The notes under the pieces were generated by a model that was given only the letters and a program-made list of their open reading frames with translations, was not told the DNA's origin and searched no databases. Both the position numbers and the translations under genes were made by a program. From Solihabitans fulvus (GTDB lineage: Bacteria; Actinomycetota; Actinomycetes; Mycobacteriales; Pseudonocardiaceae), in contig NZ_VUOB01000065.1 of NCBI RefSeq assembly GCF_008386585.1, positions 44,471 to 108,470 on the forward strand: a stretch of 64,000 nt of DNA. The letters run 5' to 3'. Shown piece after piece: positions 41,775-51,340 of this stretch (positions within the stretch are counted from its first letter, which is position 1; the number at the start of each line of letters is the position of its first letter).

Positions 41775-43184
41775 TCAGCCGGTGGCCGCCGGCTGCTCCT
41801 GCGCGGCCGGGTCTGCCGGGTCTGCCAGGTCGGCCGGCTCGGGCAGCGCCGCGAGGTGCTTGGCGGCGTCCAGCATGGCGGCCTGGGTGGCGGCGAACTG
41901 GGCGCTCACGGTCTGGTGCAGCGTCCGGGACTTCGCGAGCCGCTCGGTGGCCTCGGCCAACTTCCGCTCGGCCTCCTCGGTGGCCTCGGCAAGAGTCCGC
42001 TCGGCCGTCGCCTTCGCCGAGGTCACGGTCTCCTCAGCCGTCGCCTTCGCGGAGGTCACGGTCTGCTCGGCGGCCGCGTTGGCGGTGCTGACGGTCTCCT
42101 CGGCGGTCGCCTTGGCCGTGCTGAGCGTCTCCTGCGCGGCGGTGTTGGCCGTCGTGACGGTCTGCTCGGCGGTCGCCTTGGCGGCGCTGAGCGTCTCCGC
42201 CGCGGTGGTGTTGGCCGTGCTGAGCGTCTCCTCCGCCGTGGCCTTGGCGGTGCTGACGGCCTCCTCGGCCTCCCTGGCGGCCTTGTCGGTCAGCTCGGCC
42301 AGTGCCTTCTCGGCCTCGCTTCGCTTGTCCGCCAACGACTTCTCGAGCGTCTCCTGTGCGGTCTTGCGGGTCGCGGCCGCCTCGAGGTCGAGGGTGGCGA
42401 CGTGCTCCCGTGCCTCGCGAGTGATCCGCTCGGCCTCGCTCTTCGCGCCGGTCATCAGCGTCTCGTGCTCGCTGGCGTGCTGGGCGAGGAGGTCCTCGTA
42501 CTTCTTCTCCAGCTCGGCCTTGCGCTGCTCGTACTGCGCCTCGAGCTGGGCCTTGCGCTCCTCGTGCTCGGCGAGCACCCGCTCCCTGGTGGCGGCCAGC
42601 TCGGCGGTCCGCGTCGCCACGTCCGCCCTGCCGCGCTCGGCCTCGGCGGTGGTCTCCGCCATGAGCTGCCGGTGCTCCTGGGTCAGCGTGCTGCGGAGCC
42701 CGTCGTACTCCTTGTCCAGATCGTCCTGGTACTTCTTGTACTTCGCGTCGAGCTGGGTGCGGCGCTCCTCCAGCTCGGCGAGCTGGCGCTGGTGCCTGCT
42801 CACCAGGTCGGCGGCCTGCTGGTCGGCGGCGGCCATCGTGCTCGCCGCGTGGTTCTTGGCGTTCTGCTTCAGCTCGCCGATCTCCTCGTCGGCCAGCTGC
42901 ATCATCACCCGCACCCGCTCGGTCACGTTGGTGGCGTTGACCGGGCCGTTGGCGAGCCTGCCGAGTTGCTGCTTGGCCTGCTCCAGCTCGTGCCGGGTGA
43001 TGTTGAGCAGTCTGGTCAGCTCTGTCGCCTGCGCGACGGCGCCGTCCCTGGTCCTGACCGCGTTTCTCAGCTCGAACTCCAGCCGGGTGACGCGCTCGTT
43101 CACCTGTCGCTGGTTGTAGCCACGGAGGACAACATCGAAGTGTGGACTACGGGCGACCTGGTCGTTCCCGTCGGCACCGGCCAT
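41775..43184 (-). CDS. DivIVA-related coiled-coil protein with hendecad repeats (Scy/FilP-like)
   Basis: A 469-residue soluble protein. The N-terminus FDVVLRGYNQRQVNERVTRLEFEL (about 16-39) is DivIVA-like. Nearly all the rest is predicted coiled coil. Residues 307-416 are ten consecutive 11-residue repeats of the type EETVSTAKATA, and the C-terminus is an Ala/Pro-rich tail. This is the architecture of Streptomyces Scy and FilP, cytoskeletal scaffolds of polar growth; the protein is much shorter than Scy. It is probably a monocistronic gene with its own hairpin. Confidence 0.7.
   Translation of the reverse strand: MAGADGNDQVARSPHFDVVLRGYNQRQVNERVTRLEFELRNAVRTRDGAVAQATELTRLLNITRHELEQAKQQLGRLANGPVNATNVTERVRVMMQLADEEIGELKQNAKNHAASTMAAADQQAADLVSRHQRQLAELEERRTQLDAKYKKYQDDLDKEYDGLRSTLTQEHRQLMAETTAEAERGRADVATRTAELAATRERVLAEHEERKAQLEAQYEQRKAELEKKYEDLLAQHASEHETLMTGAKSEAERITREAREHVATLDLEAAATRKTAQETLEKSLADKRSEAEKALAELTDKAAREAEEAVSTAKATAEETLSTANTTAAETLSAAKATAEQTVTTANTAAQETLSTAKATAEETVSTANAAAEQTVTSAKATAEETVTSAKATAERTLAEATEEAERKLAEATERLAKSRTLHQTVSAQFAATQAAMLDAAKHLAALPEPADLADPADPAAQEQPAATG
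41937..42266 (-). repeat. Ten 33-base repeats encoding hendecads
   Basis: Ten in-frame 33-base units encode residues 307-416 of the coiled-coil protein. The first eight are alternations of (E/A/Q)(E/Q)T(V/L)(S/T)(T/S/A)A(K/N)(A/T)(T/A)A; the last two diverge to ERTLAEATEEA. Confidence 0.8.
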
Positions 43185-43243
43185 CGTTCAACCCTACTGT
43201 CGCTCGCTGTGTTGGTGTTACCCGAACCAGTGATACACCACGA

Positions 43244-43282
43244 ACGAACGGGGTGGACGGTCGCCCCGTCCACCCCGTTCGT
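43244..43282 (-). terminator. Terminator of the ABC importer operon
   Basis: A perfect 17-base stem (43244-43260 with 43266-43282) and 5-base loop lie 22 bases beyond the stop codon of the binding-protein gene. Confidence 0.85.
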
Positions 43283-43304
43283 GTTATAGGTCGAGCGGAA
43301 TCGG

Positions 43305-44723
43305 TCAGCCGCCGACGGACTGGTTGTATTCCTTGATCAGGGCCTCGACGTTCTTCTCCGCGCCCTGAAGGGTTTCCTTGACGTCCTTGCCCTGCAACAC
43401 GGTCGCCTGCAACGCGGTGTCCACCGCCTTGCGCGCCTGCGGCATGACGCCGAGCAGGCAGCCCTGCGTCGCCTTGGTCAGCTTGGTGTCGCCGAGCTGC
43501 TTGATCGCCGTGGCGAACTGCGGCTTCTGCGCGACCCACTGCTTGTCGACGTCGGTCTCCAGCGCGCTCTTGCTGATCGGGAAGTAGCCGGTCGAGGTGT
43601 GCCAGGTGGCCTGGGAGTCCTTGTCGGACAGGAACTTCAGGAACTCCCACGAGGCGCGCTTGTGCGCGTCGTCCTTGTCCTTGCCGACGACCCACAGCGA
43701 GGCGCCGCCGATGATCGGGCCGCCGGTGTCCGAGCTGTCGATCTTCGGGTAGTAGCCGGTGCCGATCTCGAACGCGCCCGCGCTGGCCTTGAGGAAGCCG
43801 CCGAGGGAACCGGTGGACTCCAGGCTGATCGCGACCTTGCCCGAGCTGAACGCGGTGTCGCCGTTCTTGGTGTCACTGTCCAGCGGCATGGCGACGCCCT
43901 GCTTGACCAGGTCCTGCCACCACTGGAACAGCTTGATGTGCTTGTCGTCGGCCAGGTTGATCTTGGTGGCCCGGTTGTCCCTGCCGTTGCCCTGGTCGCA
44001 GGACTCCTGGTTGGCGACCGCGGCCCACTGCTCGACGAACCAGCCGTACGCGGTGGCGCCGAAGCCGTACTGCGTCACGTTGCCCGACGCGTCCTTGACG
44101 GTCAGCTTCTTGGCCGCCTCGGCGATCTCGTCCAGCGTCGTCGGCGGCTTGCTCGGGTCGAGCCCGGCCTTGGTGAACGCCGTCTTGTTGATGTACAGCA
44201 ACGGCATCGACGTGTTGAACGGCATCGAGTTCAGCTTGCCGTTGATGCTGTAGTACCCGGCGATGTTCGGCTGGATGTCCGAGGTGTCGTACTTGTCCTT
44301 GTCGATGAACGCCTGCACCGGCAGGGTCGACTTGGAGTCGATCATGAAGCGGGTGCCGATGTCATAGACCTGCACGACGTCGGGCATCTGCCCGCCCTTG
44401 ATGGCGTTCTTGTACGCCGACAGCGTGTCGTCGTAGTTGTTCTTGAACGCCAGGGTGACCTTGACCTTGCCCTGGTTCGCCTGGTTGAACTTGTCCGTCA
44501 GCTTCTGTAGCGCGTCGCCGTTGGCGCCGGTCATCGCGTGCCAGAAGGTGATCGGGACCTCGCCCTTGCCGTTCAGCGCCTCTGGCCCAGGAGCGGACGC
44601 GCTGTCGGCGCCCTGCTGGCCGGATCCGCCGGAGGTCGCGGCGGAGCTGCATGCCGTGACGGCGGTCGCCGCCACGAGCGTGAGGGCCAGCCAGCTGGCC
44701 CCCCGACGCAGTGATGTGCGCAC
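43305..44723 (-). CDS. ugpB: Glycerol-3-phosphate-type ABC transporter substrate-binding lipoprotein
   Basis: A 472-residue lipoprotein: hydrophobic signal followed by lipobox AVTAC (Cys25). PITFWHAMTGANGDALQKL, VVQVYDIGTRFM, GYYSINGKLNSMPFNTSMPLLY and KAGLDPSKPPTTLDEI closely follow the pattern of UgpB, so it probably binds sn-glycerol-3-phosphate or a glycerophosphodiester outside the cell. Start GTG 44723 follows AAGGAAGGGG; an alternative GTG 44753 overlaps the upstream permease stop (GTGA). It is the last gene of the ugpA-ugpE-ugpB operon. Confidence 0.85.
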   Translation of the reverse strand: MRTSLRRGASWLALTLVAATAVTACSSAATSGGSGQQGADSASAPGPEALNGKGEVPITFWHAMTGANGDALQKLTDKFNQANQGKVKVTLAFKNNYDDTLSAYKNAIKGGQMPDVVQVYDIGTRFMIDSKSTLPVQAFIDKDKYDTSDIQPNIAGYYSINGKLNSMPFNTSMPLLYINKTAFTKAGLDPSKPPTTLDEIAEAAKKLTVKDASGNVTQYGFGATAYGWFVEQWAAVANQESCDQGNGRDNRATKINLADDKHIKLFQWWQDLVKQGVAMPLDSDTKNGDTAFSSGKVAISLESTGSLGGFLKASAGAFEIGTGYYPKIDSSDTGGPIIGGASLWVVGKDKDDAHKRASWEFLKFLSDKDSQATWHTSTGYFPISKSALETDVDKQWVAQKPQFATAIKQLGDTKLTKATQGCLLGVMPQARKAVDTALQATVLQGKDVKETLQGAEKNVEALIKEYNQSVGG

Positions 44724-44749
44724 CCTTGCCCCTTCCTTGCTTTTCGTGG

Positions 44750-45592
44750 TCACTTCACGGCTCCTGCCGTGAAGCCCCGCACCAGCCAGCGCTGGCCGAA
44801 CACGACCAGCAGCAGCGTTGGTATCAGCGTGATGGTGATGCCGGCCAGCAACAGGCCCGGCTGCGAACTCTCGTTGCTGCGCAGCGCGAACACCGCCGTC
44901 TGCAACGTGTTCAGCGAGTTGTTGCTGGAAGAGATGATCAACGGCCAGAAGTACATGTTCCAGCCCTGGAGGAACGACCACACCGCCAGCGCGGTGATCG
45001 CCGGCCGGCAGCCGGGCAACAGGATGGTGAACAGGAACCGCAGGTGCCCGCAGCCGTCGATCTGCGCGGCCTGCCGCAGCTCAGCGGGGAACTGCCGGAA
45101 CGCCTGCCGCATCAGGAACACGCCGAACCCGTTGGCCAGGAACGGCAACACCAGCGCCAGCCGGTTGTCGCCGATGCCGAGGCTGCGGACGAACAGCGCG
45201 TTGGGCACCACGATCGACTCGTACGGGACCATGATCGTGGCCATGAACAGCCAGAACACCGGCGTGCGCAGCGGCGAGCGCACGAACACCAGCGCGTAGG
45301 CGGCCAGCGCCGAGGTCACCACGTGCCCGAGCATGATCGCCAGGCCGACGAACAGCGAGTTGCCGAACGCGGGCAGCAGCGGCACCACCTTCTGCTGCCA
45401 GGCGGCCAGGTAGTTCTCCAGCGTGTAGTGGCCGTCGAGCAGGCCGGGCGGCTGCTTCACCAGCGCGGGCGCCGGCAGGAAGCCGCCGAGAATGGTCAGC
45501 AGCACCGGGAACAGCAGGACGAGGGCGGCGACGGTCAGCCACACATAGGTGGCCGTAGTCGTGACCTTGCCAGGACGGGTAACACGGCTCAT
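44750..45592 (-). CDS. ugpE: ABC transporter permease (UgpE/MalG type)
   Basis: A 280-residue inner-membrane permease of the CUT1 family with six hydrophobic segments. The EAA loop that meets the ATPase is RQAAQIDGCGHLRFLFTILLP (about 170-190). WNMYFWPLIISSSN and the FRQFPAEL signature place it with UgpE/MalG-type subunits. Downstream is the binding protein, upstream the partner permease. Confidence 0.9.
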   Translation of the reverse strand: MSRVTRPGKVTTTATYVWLTVAALVLLFPVLLTILGGFLPAPALVKQPPGLLDGHYTLENYLAAWQQKVVPLLPAFGNSLFVGLAIMLGHVVTSALAAYALVFVRSPLRTPVFWLFMATIMVPYESIVVPNALFVRSLGIGDNRLALVLPFLANGFGVFLMRQAFRQFPAELRQAAQIDGCGHLRFLFTILLPGCRPAITALAVWSFLQGWNMYFWPLIISSSNNSLNTLQTAVFALRSNESSQPGLLLAGITITLIPTLLLVVFGQRWLVRGFTAGAVK

Positions 45593-45668
45593 CGACGTCC
45601 TCGCTTCGCTGCGGGCGCCGATGAGGCACGAGGGGCACTGTGTTGAACTGTTCGCTCGCTACGCTCGC

Positions 45669-46772
45669 TCACCTGTAGTGCACCCGCCTCTCGATGACGC
45701 CGAACTGGACCACGGCGAGCAGCACGCCGACGAGCAACAGCACCAGGCCCTGCGCGCTGGCCAGCCCGTAGTTGCTGTTGTTGTTGTGGAACGCCTGGTT
45801 GTAGATGGAGTAGACGAGCGTCGAGGTGTCGCCGTTCGGGCCGCCGTCGGTCATCACCTGCGGCTGGCCGAGGCTCTGCAACGCGGTCAGGGTCGTCGTC
45901 ACGATGACGAAGAACAGGCTCGGCGAGATCATCGGCAGCACCACGCTGACGAACTGCCTGATGCCGGTCGCGCCGTCGATCCGCGCCGCCTCAAGCACCT
46001 CCTCGTCGATCCCGGCCAGGCCGGCGGCCAACACCAGCAGGTTGAAGCCCGAGACCATCCACATCGTCACGCCGGACACCGTCACCAGCGCCCAGCCCGA
46101 GTCGGTGGTCCAGTGCGGCGCGACGACGCCGAGCAGCCGCAGCAGCCAGTTCACCGGCGACATCGACGGGTCGAGCATCAGCAGCCACACCACGCCGGCC
46201 GCCGAGGCCGAGTACGCGAACGGCAGCGTGAACAGCGTGCGGAACACCCGCATCCCCGGCAGCTTCTGGGACAGCGGCACGGCGAGCGACATCGGCAGCA
46301 CCACCCCGCCGACCACCACGATCAGCGTGAAGATCAGCGTGTGCAGCAGGATGTTCCCGAACTCGGGCGTGAACAGCTCGGCGAAGTGCTGGAACCCGAC
46401 GAACCGCGTCGGGTTGCCAAGGATGTCGCTGCCCATCATGGACAGGTAGACCGCCTGCACGAGCGGGAAGATCACGAAGACGCCGAGGCCGACGAGGCCG
46501 GGCAGCACGAACAGCAGCCCGAGCAGGTTCTCCCGCACCCGGCCGCCGCCCCGCGTGGCCGACGGCGGCGTCACCGGTGCCTTGTCCGGGGGCTTTGCGC
46601 TGGTCACAGCGAGTGTGCTCACGGGGCCGGAGTCTGCGTGCGATGGGCTTCCTGCCGGGGTACGGCCGGTGTCCGGGAGGTGTCCTGCCGCCGGCCGCGC
46701 GGTGACGTCACTGTCCGTCGGTCGGTCATGCACACCGGGCTGCCCAGGCTCCGGCGTCGTTGTTTCGTCCAC
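45669..46772 (-). CDS. ugpA: ABC transporter permease (UgpA/MalF type)
   Basis: A 367-residue permease with a long non-conserved hydrophilic N-terminus (residues 1-80, Pro/Thr-rich), then six membrane segments from about 84. The EAA loop reads LEAARIDGATGIRQFVSVVLP. The real start may be a later GTG near VSTLAV. Its position upstream of ugpE and ugpB makes it the partner permease. No ATPase gene is linked; in actinomycetes CUT1 importers commonly share a distant MsiK-type ATPase. Confidence 0.88.
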   Translation of the reverse strand: MDETTTPEPGQPGVHDRPTDSDVTARPAAGHLPDTGRTPAGSPSHADSGPVSTLAVTSAKPPDKAPVTPPSATRGGGRVRENLLGLLFVLPGLVGLGVFVIFPLVQAVYLSMMGSDILGNPTRFVGFQHFAELFTPEFGNILLHTLIFTLIVVVGGVVLPMSLAVPLSQKLPGMRVFRTLFTLPFAYSASAAGVVWLLMLDPSMSPVNWLLRLLGVVAPHWTTDSGWALVTVSGVTMWMVSGFNLLVLAAGLAGIDEEVLEAARIDGATGIRQFVSVVLPMISPSLFFVIVTTTLTALQSLGQPQVMTDGGPNGDTSTLVYSIYNQAFHNNNSNYGLASAQGLVLLLVGVLLAVVQFGVIERRVHYR

Positions 46773-47019
46773 AGTTCGCGGAGGGTACTCAACGCGTGAT
46801 CGCCATCACCGCCATCCGCGCAACGATGAGGTCTCGTATCAAAAGGACACCGTTCGGACACCCAACGTCATGAAGGACGCCGTCGTGACACTCGCCGCGC
46901 AGCGCGACGAGGGATCGATCAGGATGACTTCCGTCACCTGGGACAGTTCTCCCGGCTGGCGGGACAGTCACGGTAACGTGCCGTGACCGACGTCTGTGGT
47001 GAACACGGGAGGAGCCGGC

Positions 47020-50000
47020 ATGTTCCGCAAGGTGCTTGTCGCCAACCGCGGCGAGATCGCGATCCGGGCGTTCCGGGCGGCCTACGAACTGGGCGCCGGC
47101 ACGGTCGCCGTGTTCCCGCACGAGGACCGCAACTCTCTGCACCGCCTGAAGGCGGACGAGTCCTACGAGATCGGCGAGCCCGGCCACCCCGTCCGCGCCT
47201 ACCTCTCCGTCCAGGAGATCATCAAGGCCGCGCGCAAGGCCGGCGCGGACGCCGTCTACCCCGGCTACGGCTTCCTCTCCGAGAACCCCGAGCTGGCCAA
47301 GGCGTGCGCCGACGCGGGCATCACCTTCGTCGGGCCTCCCGCCGACGTCCTCCAGCTCACCGGCAACAAGGCCCGCGCGATCGCCGCGGCCCGCGAGGCC
47401 GGCCTGCCCGTGCTGGAGTCCTCCGCGCCCTCCGCCGACATCGACGAGCTGCTCGCGGCTGCGGAGCAGGTCAACTTCCCGGTCTTCGTCAAGGCCGTCG
47501 CTGGCGGCGGCGGCCGAGGCATGCGCAGGGTGGAGGACCCGGCCGCGCTGCGCGAGTCCCTCGAAGCCGCGATGCGCGAGGCCGAGTCGGCCTTCGGCGA
47601 CGCCACCGTGTTCCTCGAGCAGGCCGTGATCGAGCCCCGGCACATCGAGGTGCAGATCCTCGCCGACGGCGAGGGCAACGTGATCCACCTCTACGAGCGG
47701 GACTGCTCGGTGCAGCGCCGGCACCAGAAGGTCATCGAGATCGCGCCCGCCCCGAACCTCGACCCCGAGCTGCGGGACCGGATGTGCGCGCACGCCGTCG
47801 CGTTCGCCAGGCACATCGGCTACCGCAACGCCGGCACCGTCGAGTTCCTGCTCGACCCCCGGGGCAACTACGTCTTCATCGAGATGAACCCGAGGATCCA
47901 GGTCGAGCACACGGTGACCGAGGAGGTCACCGACGTCGACCTCGTCCAGTCCCAGCTGCGCATCGCGGGCGGCGAGACGCTGGCCGACCTCGGCCTCACC
48001 CAGGACACCGTGCAGCTGCGCGGCGCCGCGCTCCAGTGCCGGATCACCACCGAGGACCCGGCCAACGGCTTCCGCCCCGACGTCGGCATGATCAGCGCCT
48101 ACCGTTCGCCCGGCGGCTCCGGCATCCGGCTGGACGGCGGCACCACCTTCGCCGGCACCGTGATCGGCGCGCACTTCGACTCCATGCTGGTGAAGCTCAC
48201 CTGCCGGGGCCGCACGTTCGCCGCCGCCGTGGCCAGGGCCCGCCGCGCCATCGCCGAGTTCCGCATCCGTGGCGTCTCGACGAACATCCCGTTCCTCCAG
48301 GCCGTGCTCGACGACGTCGACTTCTACGAGGGCCGCGTCACCACCTCGTTCATCGAGAAGCGCCCGCACCTGCTCACCGCGCGGCACTCCGCCGACCGCG
48401 GCACCAGGATGCTGACCTACCTCGCCGACGTGACCGTCAACCGCCCCAACGGCGCGCGGCCCGCCACGGTCGACCCCAAGGACAAGCTGCCGGCCGTCGA
48501 CCTGAGTGTGCCCCCGCCGCCTGGCTCGCGGCAGCGGCTGCTTGAACTCGGTCCAGAGGGCTTCGCCAGGTGGCTGCGGGACAGCCGGGCCGTCGGCGTC
48601 ACCGACACCACCTTCCGCGACGCGCACCAGTCGCTGCTGGCCACCAGGGTGCGCACCACGGACCTGCTCGCGGTCGCGCCGCAGGTCGCCAGGCTCACCC
48701 CGGAGCTGCTGTCGCTGGAGTGCTGGGGCGGCGCGACCTACGACGTCGCGCTGCGCTTCCTCGCCGAGGACCCGTGGGAGCGGCTGGCCGCGCTGCGCGA
48801 GGCCGTGCCCAACATCTGCCTCCAGATGTTGCTGCGCGGGCGCAACACCGTCGGCTACACGCCCTACCCGGAGGCGGTGACCAAGGCGTTCGTCGAGGAG
48901 GCGACCGCGACCGGCATCGACATCTTCCGGATCTTCGACGCGCTCAACGACGTCGAGCAGATGCGGCCGGCCATCGAGGCGGTCCGCGAGACCGGCACGG
49001 CCGTCGCCGAGGTGGCGCTCTGCTACACCGCCGACCTGTCCGACCCGGCCGAGCAGCTCTACACCCTGGACTACTACCTCAAGCTGGCCGAGCAGATCGT
49101 CGGCGCCGGCGCGCACGTGTTGGCGATCAAGGACATGGCCGGGCTGCTCCGGCCGCCGGCCGCGGCCCGGCTGGTCAGCGCGCTGCGCAGCGAGTTCGGC
49201 CTGCCCGTGCACCTGCACACCCACGACACCGCGGGCGGGCAGCTGGCCACCTATCTCGCGGCCATCCAGTCCGGGGTGGACGCGGTGGACGGCGCGGCCG
49301 CGTCGATGGCCGGCACCACCTCGCAGCCGCCGCTGTCCGCGATCGTCGCGGCGACCGACCACACCGAGTACGCCACCGGCCTGAGCCTTCAGACGGTGTC
49401 CGACCTCGAGCCGTACTGGGAGGCCGTGCGGCGGGTGTACGCGCCGTTCGAGTCGGGCCTGCCGTCGCCGACCGGGCGCGTCTACCACCACGAGATCCCC
49501 GGCGGCCAGCTGTCCAACCTGCGCCAGCAGGCCATCGCGCTCGGCCTCGGCCAGAAGTTCGAGGACATCGAGGCGATGTACGCGGCGGCCGACCGGATGC
49601 TCGGCAGGCTGGTCAAGGTCACGCCGTCCTCCAAGGTCGTCGGCGACCTCGCGCTGCACCTGGTCGGCGCGGGTGTCGCGCCTGCCGAGTTCGAGGCCGA
49701 CCCCGGCAGGTTCGACATCCCTGCCTCGGTGATCGGGTTCCTCGGCGGCGAGCTTGGCGACCCGCCCGGCGGCTGGCCGGAACCGTTCCGCACCAAGGCG
49801 TTGCAGGGTCGCAGCGCGCCCAAGGGCGTCGCCGACCTGACCGACGAGGACCGGGACGGCCTCGCCAAGGACCGGAGGGCGACGCTGAACCGGCTGCTGT
49901 TCCCCGCGCCGACCAAGGAGTTCCTCACCCACCGCGAGGCCTACGGCGACACGAGTGTGTTGCGCAGCAAGGACTTCTTCTACGGCCTGCGGCCGGGGGA

Positions 50001-50397
50001 GGAGTACTCCGTCGACCTCGAACCCGGCGTCCGGCTGCTCATCGGGCTTGAGGCGATCGGCGAGGCCGACGAGCGCGGCATGCGCACGGTGCTGGCCACT
50101 CTCAACGGCCAGCTCCGCCCGATCCAGGTGCGGGACCGTTCGGTCGCCGCGGACCTGCCGGCAGCGGAGAAGGCCGACCGCGCCAACCCGAACCACGTCG
50201 CCGCGCCGTTCGCCGGTGTGGTGACGCCGACGGTGGAGGAGGGCGCGAGCGTGGACGCCGGCCAGACGGTGGCCACCATCGAGGCGATGAAGATGGAGGC
50301 CGCGATCACCGCGCCGAAGGCGGGCGTCGTGCAGCGGCTCGCGGTCCGCGGCGTCCAGCAGGTCGAGGGCGGCGATCTCTTGCTCGTGCTGGACTAG
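47020..50397 (+). CDS. pyc: Pyruvate carboxylase
   Basis: A 1125-residue single-chain biotin enzyme that carboxylates pyruvate to oxaloacetate, replenishing the TCA cycle. Biotin carboxylase is at about 1-460 (KVLVANRGEIAIRAFRAAYE, ATP-grasp glycine loop KAVAGGGGRGMR near 158). The carboxyltransferase begins near 527 (TDTTFRDAHQSLLATRVRT) and contains HTHDTAGGQL. The C-terminal carrier has EAMKMEAAI with biotinyl Lys1091. ATG 47020 follows GGGAGGAG. It is divergent from the ugp operon and ends in a hairpin. Confidence 0.97.
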   Translation: MFRKVLVANRGEIAIRAFRAAYELGAGTVAVFPHEDRNSLHRLKADESYEIGEPGHPVRAYLSVQEIIKAARKAGADAVYPGYGFLSENPELAKACADAGITFVGPPADVLQLTGNKARAIAAAREAGLPVLESSAPSADIDELLAAAEQVNFPVFVKAVAGGGGRGMRRVEDPAALRESLEAAMREAESAFGDATVFLEQAVIEPRHIEVQILADGEGNVIHLYERDCSVQRRHQKVIEIAPAPNLDPELRDRMCAHAVAFARHIGYRNAGTVEFLLDPRGNYVFIEMNPRIQVEHTVTEEVTDVDLVQSQLRIAGGETLADLGLTQDTVQLRGAALQCRITTEDPANGFRPDVGMISAYRSPGGSGIRLDGGTTFAGTVIGAHFDSMLVKLTCRGRTFAAAVARARRAIAEFRIRGVSTNIPFLQAVLDDVDFYEGRVTTSFIEKRPHLLTARHSADRGTRMLTYLADVTVNRPNGARPATVDPKDKLPAVDLSVPPPPGSRQRLLELGPEGFARWLRDSRAVGVTDTTFRDAHQSLLATRVRTTDLLAVAPQVARLTPELLSLECWGGATYDVALRFLAEDPWERLAALREAVPNICLQMLLRGRNTVGYTPYPEAVTKAFVEEATATGIDIFRIFDALNDVEQMRPAIEAVRETGTAVAEVALCYTADLSDPAEQLYTLDYYLKLAEQIVGAGAHVLAIKDMAGLLRPPAAARLVSALRSEFGLPVHLHTHDTAGGQLATYLAAIQSGVDAVDGAAASMAGTTSQPPLSAIVAATDHTEYATGLSLQTVSDLEPYWEAVRRVYAPFESGLPSPTGRVYHHEIPGGQLSNLRQQAIALGLGQKFEDIEAMYAAADRMLGRLVKVTPSSKVVGDLALHLVGAGVAPAEFEADPGRFDIPASVIGFLGGELGDPPGGWPEPFRTKALQGRSAPKGVADLTDEDRDGLAKDRRATLNRLLFPAPTKEFLTHREAYGDTSVLRSKDFFYGLRPGEEYSVDLEPGVRLLIGLEAIGEADERGMRTVLATLNGQLRPIQVRDRSVAADLPAAEKADRANPNHVAAPFAGVVTPTVEEGASVDAGQTVATIEAMKMEAAITAPKAGVVQRLAVRGVQQVEGGDLLLVLD

Positions 50398-50416
50398 GTC
50401 TGTATGTCTGCCACCG

Positions 50417-50449
50417 TGCCGTTGGGGCGATAAGTCCGCCCCAACGGCA
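50417..50449 (+). terminator. Terminator of pyc
   Basis: A perfect 13-base stem (50417-50429 with 50437-50449) and 7-base loop lie 20 bases beyond the pyc stop codon. Confidence 0.85.
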
Positions 50450-50485
50450 GGTGAATGGGCTTGCCTTACCGAGCAAGCTGGGCGG

Positions 50486-51316
50486 GTGGAGATTCTTGCC
50501 GTTCCTCAGTCCCAGGGCGCGGTAGTCGCCCGATCCGCCCTGTTACCCGCCGGCTGCGGCGCGCTGGCCAGGCTGGCCGGCGAGGTGCTCGGCGCGCCCG
50601 TCCGTTCCGTGCCGCTGCCCGAGGAGGGTTCGCCGGCCGTCGACGGCATCGCGAACCGGGATGCGCTGCTGGCCAACCGAAAGGCGCAGCTGGCCGCCAT
50701 CGAGGTGCACTCCGGCCCGCTGCTCACCGTCGGCGGCGACTGCGCGACCGAGCTGGTTCCGCTCGGGGTGGCGCGCTGGCGGCACCGCGAGGGGCTCTGC
50801 GCGCTCTGGTACGACGCGCACGCCGACCTGAACACCCCGCAGTCCTCGCCGTCCGGCGCGTTCCACGGGATGGTGCTGCGGGCGGCCTTCGGCGAGGGCG
50901 ACCCCCAGTTCGCCGCCGCTCCCGCCCTCGAACGCGGCCGAGCCGTCCTGGCCGGCGCCCGCTCGCTGGACGACGGCGAACTCGCCGAGGTGCGGGCCGG
51001 CCTCGCCACCCACCTACCGGTGGCCACGGCGCGAGACGGCGCTGCCGTCGCCGACGCCGTGCTGGCCACCGGGGCCGGCAGCGTCTACCTGCACATCGAC
51101 CTGGATGTGTTGGACCCCAAGGAGTTCGCCGGCGCCTGCTACCCCGAACCCGACGGCCTCCTGGTGGCCGAGGTGGTCGCCGGGATCCGCGCCGTGGCCG
51201 ACGCGCTGCTCGTGGTCGGCGTCGGCATCACCGAATGCGCCACGGACGACCCCGACGAGCTGCGCACGCTGGTGCCGATCATCGAAGCGGTGGGCAGCGC
51301 TCTCGGCGTCGTCTGA
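50486..51316 (+). CDS. Arginase/agmatinase-family protein
   Basis: A 276-residue protein of the ureohydrolase fold. The two Mn-binding motifs are DAHADLNTP (D-A-H-x-D) and HIDLDVLDP (H-x-D-x-D), and GGDCATELVPLG has Asp at the GGDH position (Cys for His at the next residue). The last substitution differs from canonical arginase, which has GGDHS, so activity on arginine or agmatine is uncertain; it may act on another amidine or formamide. It starts at GTG 50486, 36 bases after the pyc terminator. Confidence 0.8.
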   Translation: MEILAVPQSQGAVVARSALLPAGCGALARLAGEVLGAPVRSVPLPEEGSPAVDGIANRDALLANRKAQLAAIEVHSGPLLTVGGDCATELVPLGVARWRHREGLCALWYDAHADLNTPQSSPSGAFHGMVLRAAFGEGDPQFAAAPALERGRAVLAGARSLDDGELAEVRAGLATHLPVATARDGAAVADAVLATGAGSVYLHIDLDVLDPKEFAGACYPEPDGLLVAEVVAGIRAVADALLVVGVGITECATDDPDELRTLVPIIEAVGSALGVV

Positions 51317-51340
51317 CCTCCGGTGCCGCCCGCGCCGAAC

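Noticed and set aside
46789..50196. Minus-strand open frame of about 1135 codons
   Set aside because: It is the antisense shadow of pyc; high-GC codon bias keeps the opposite strand open.
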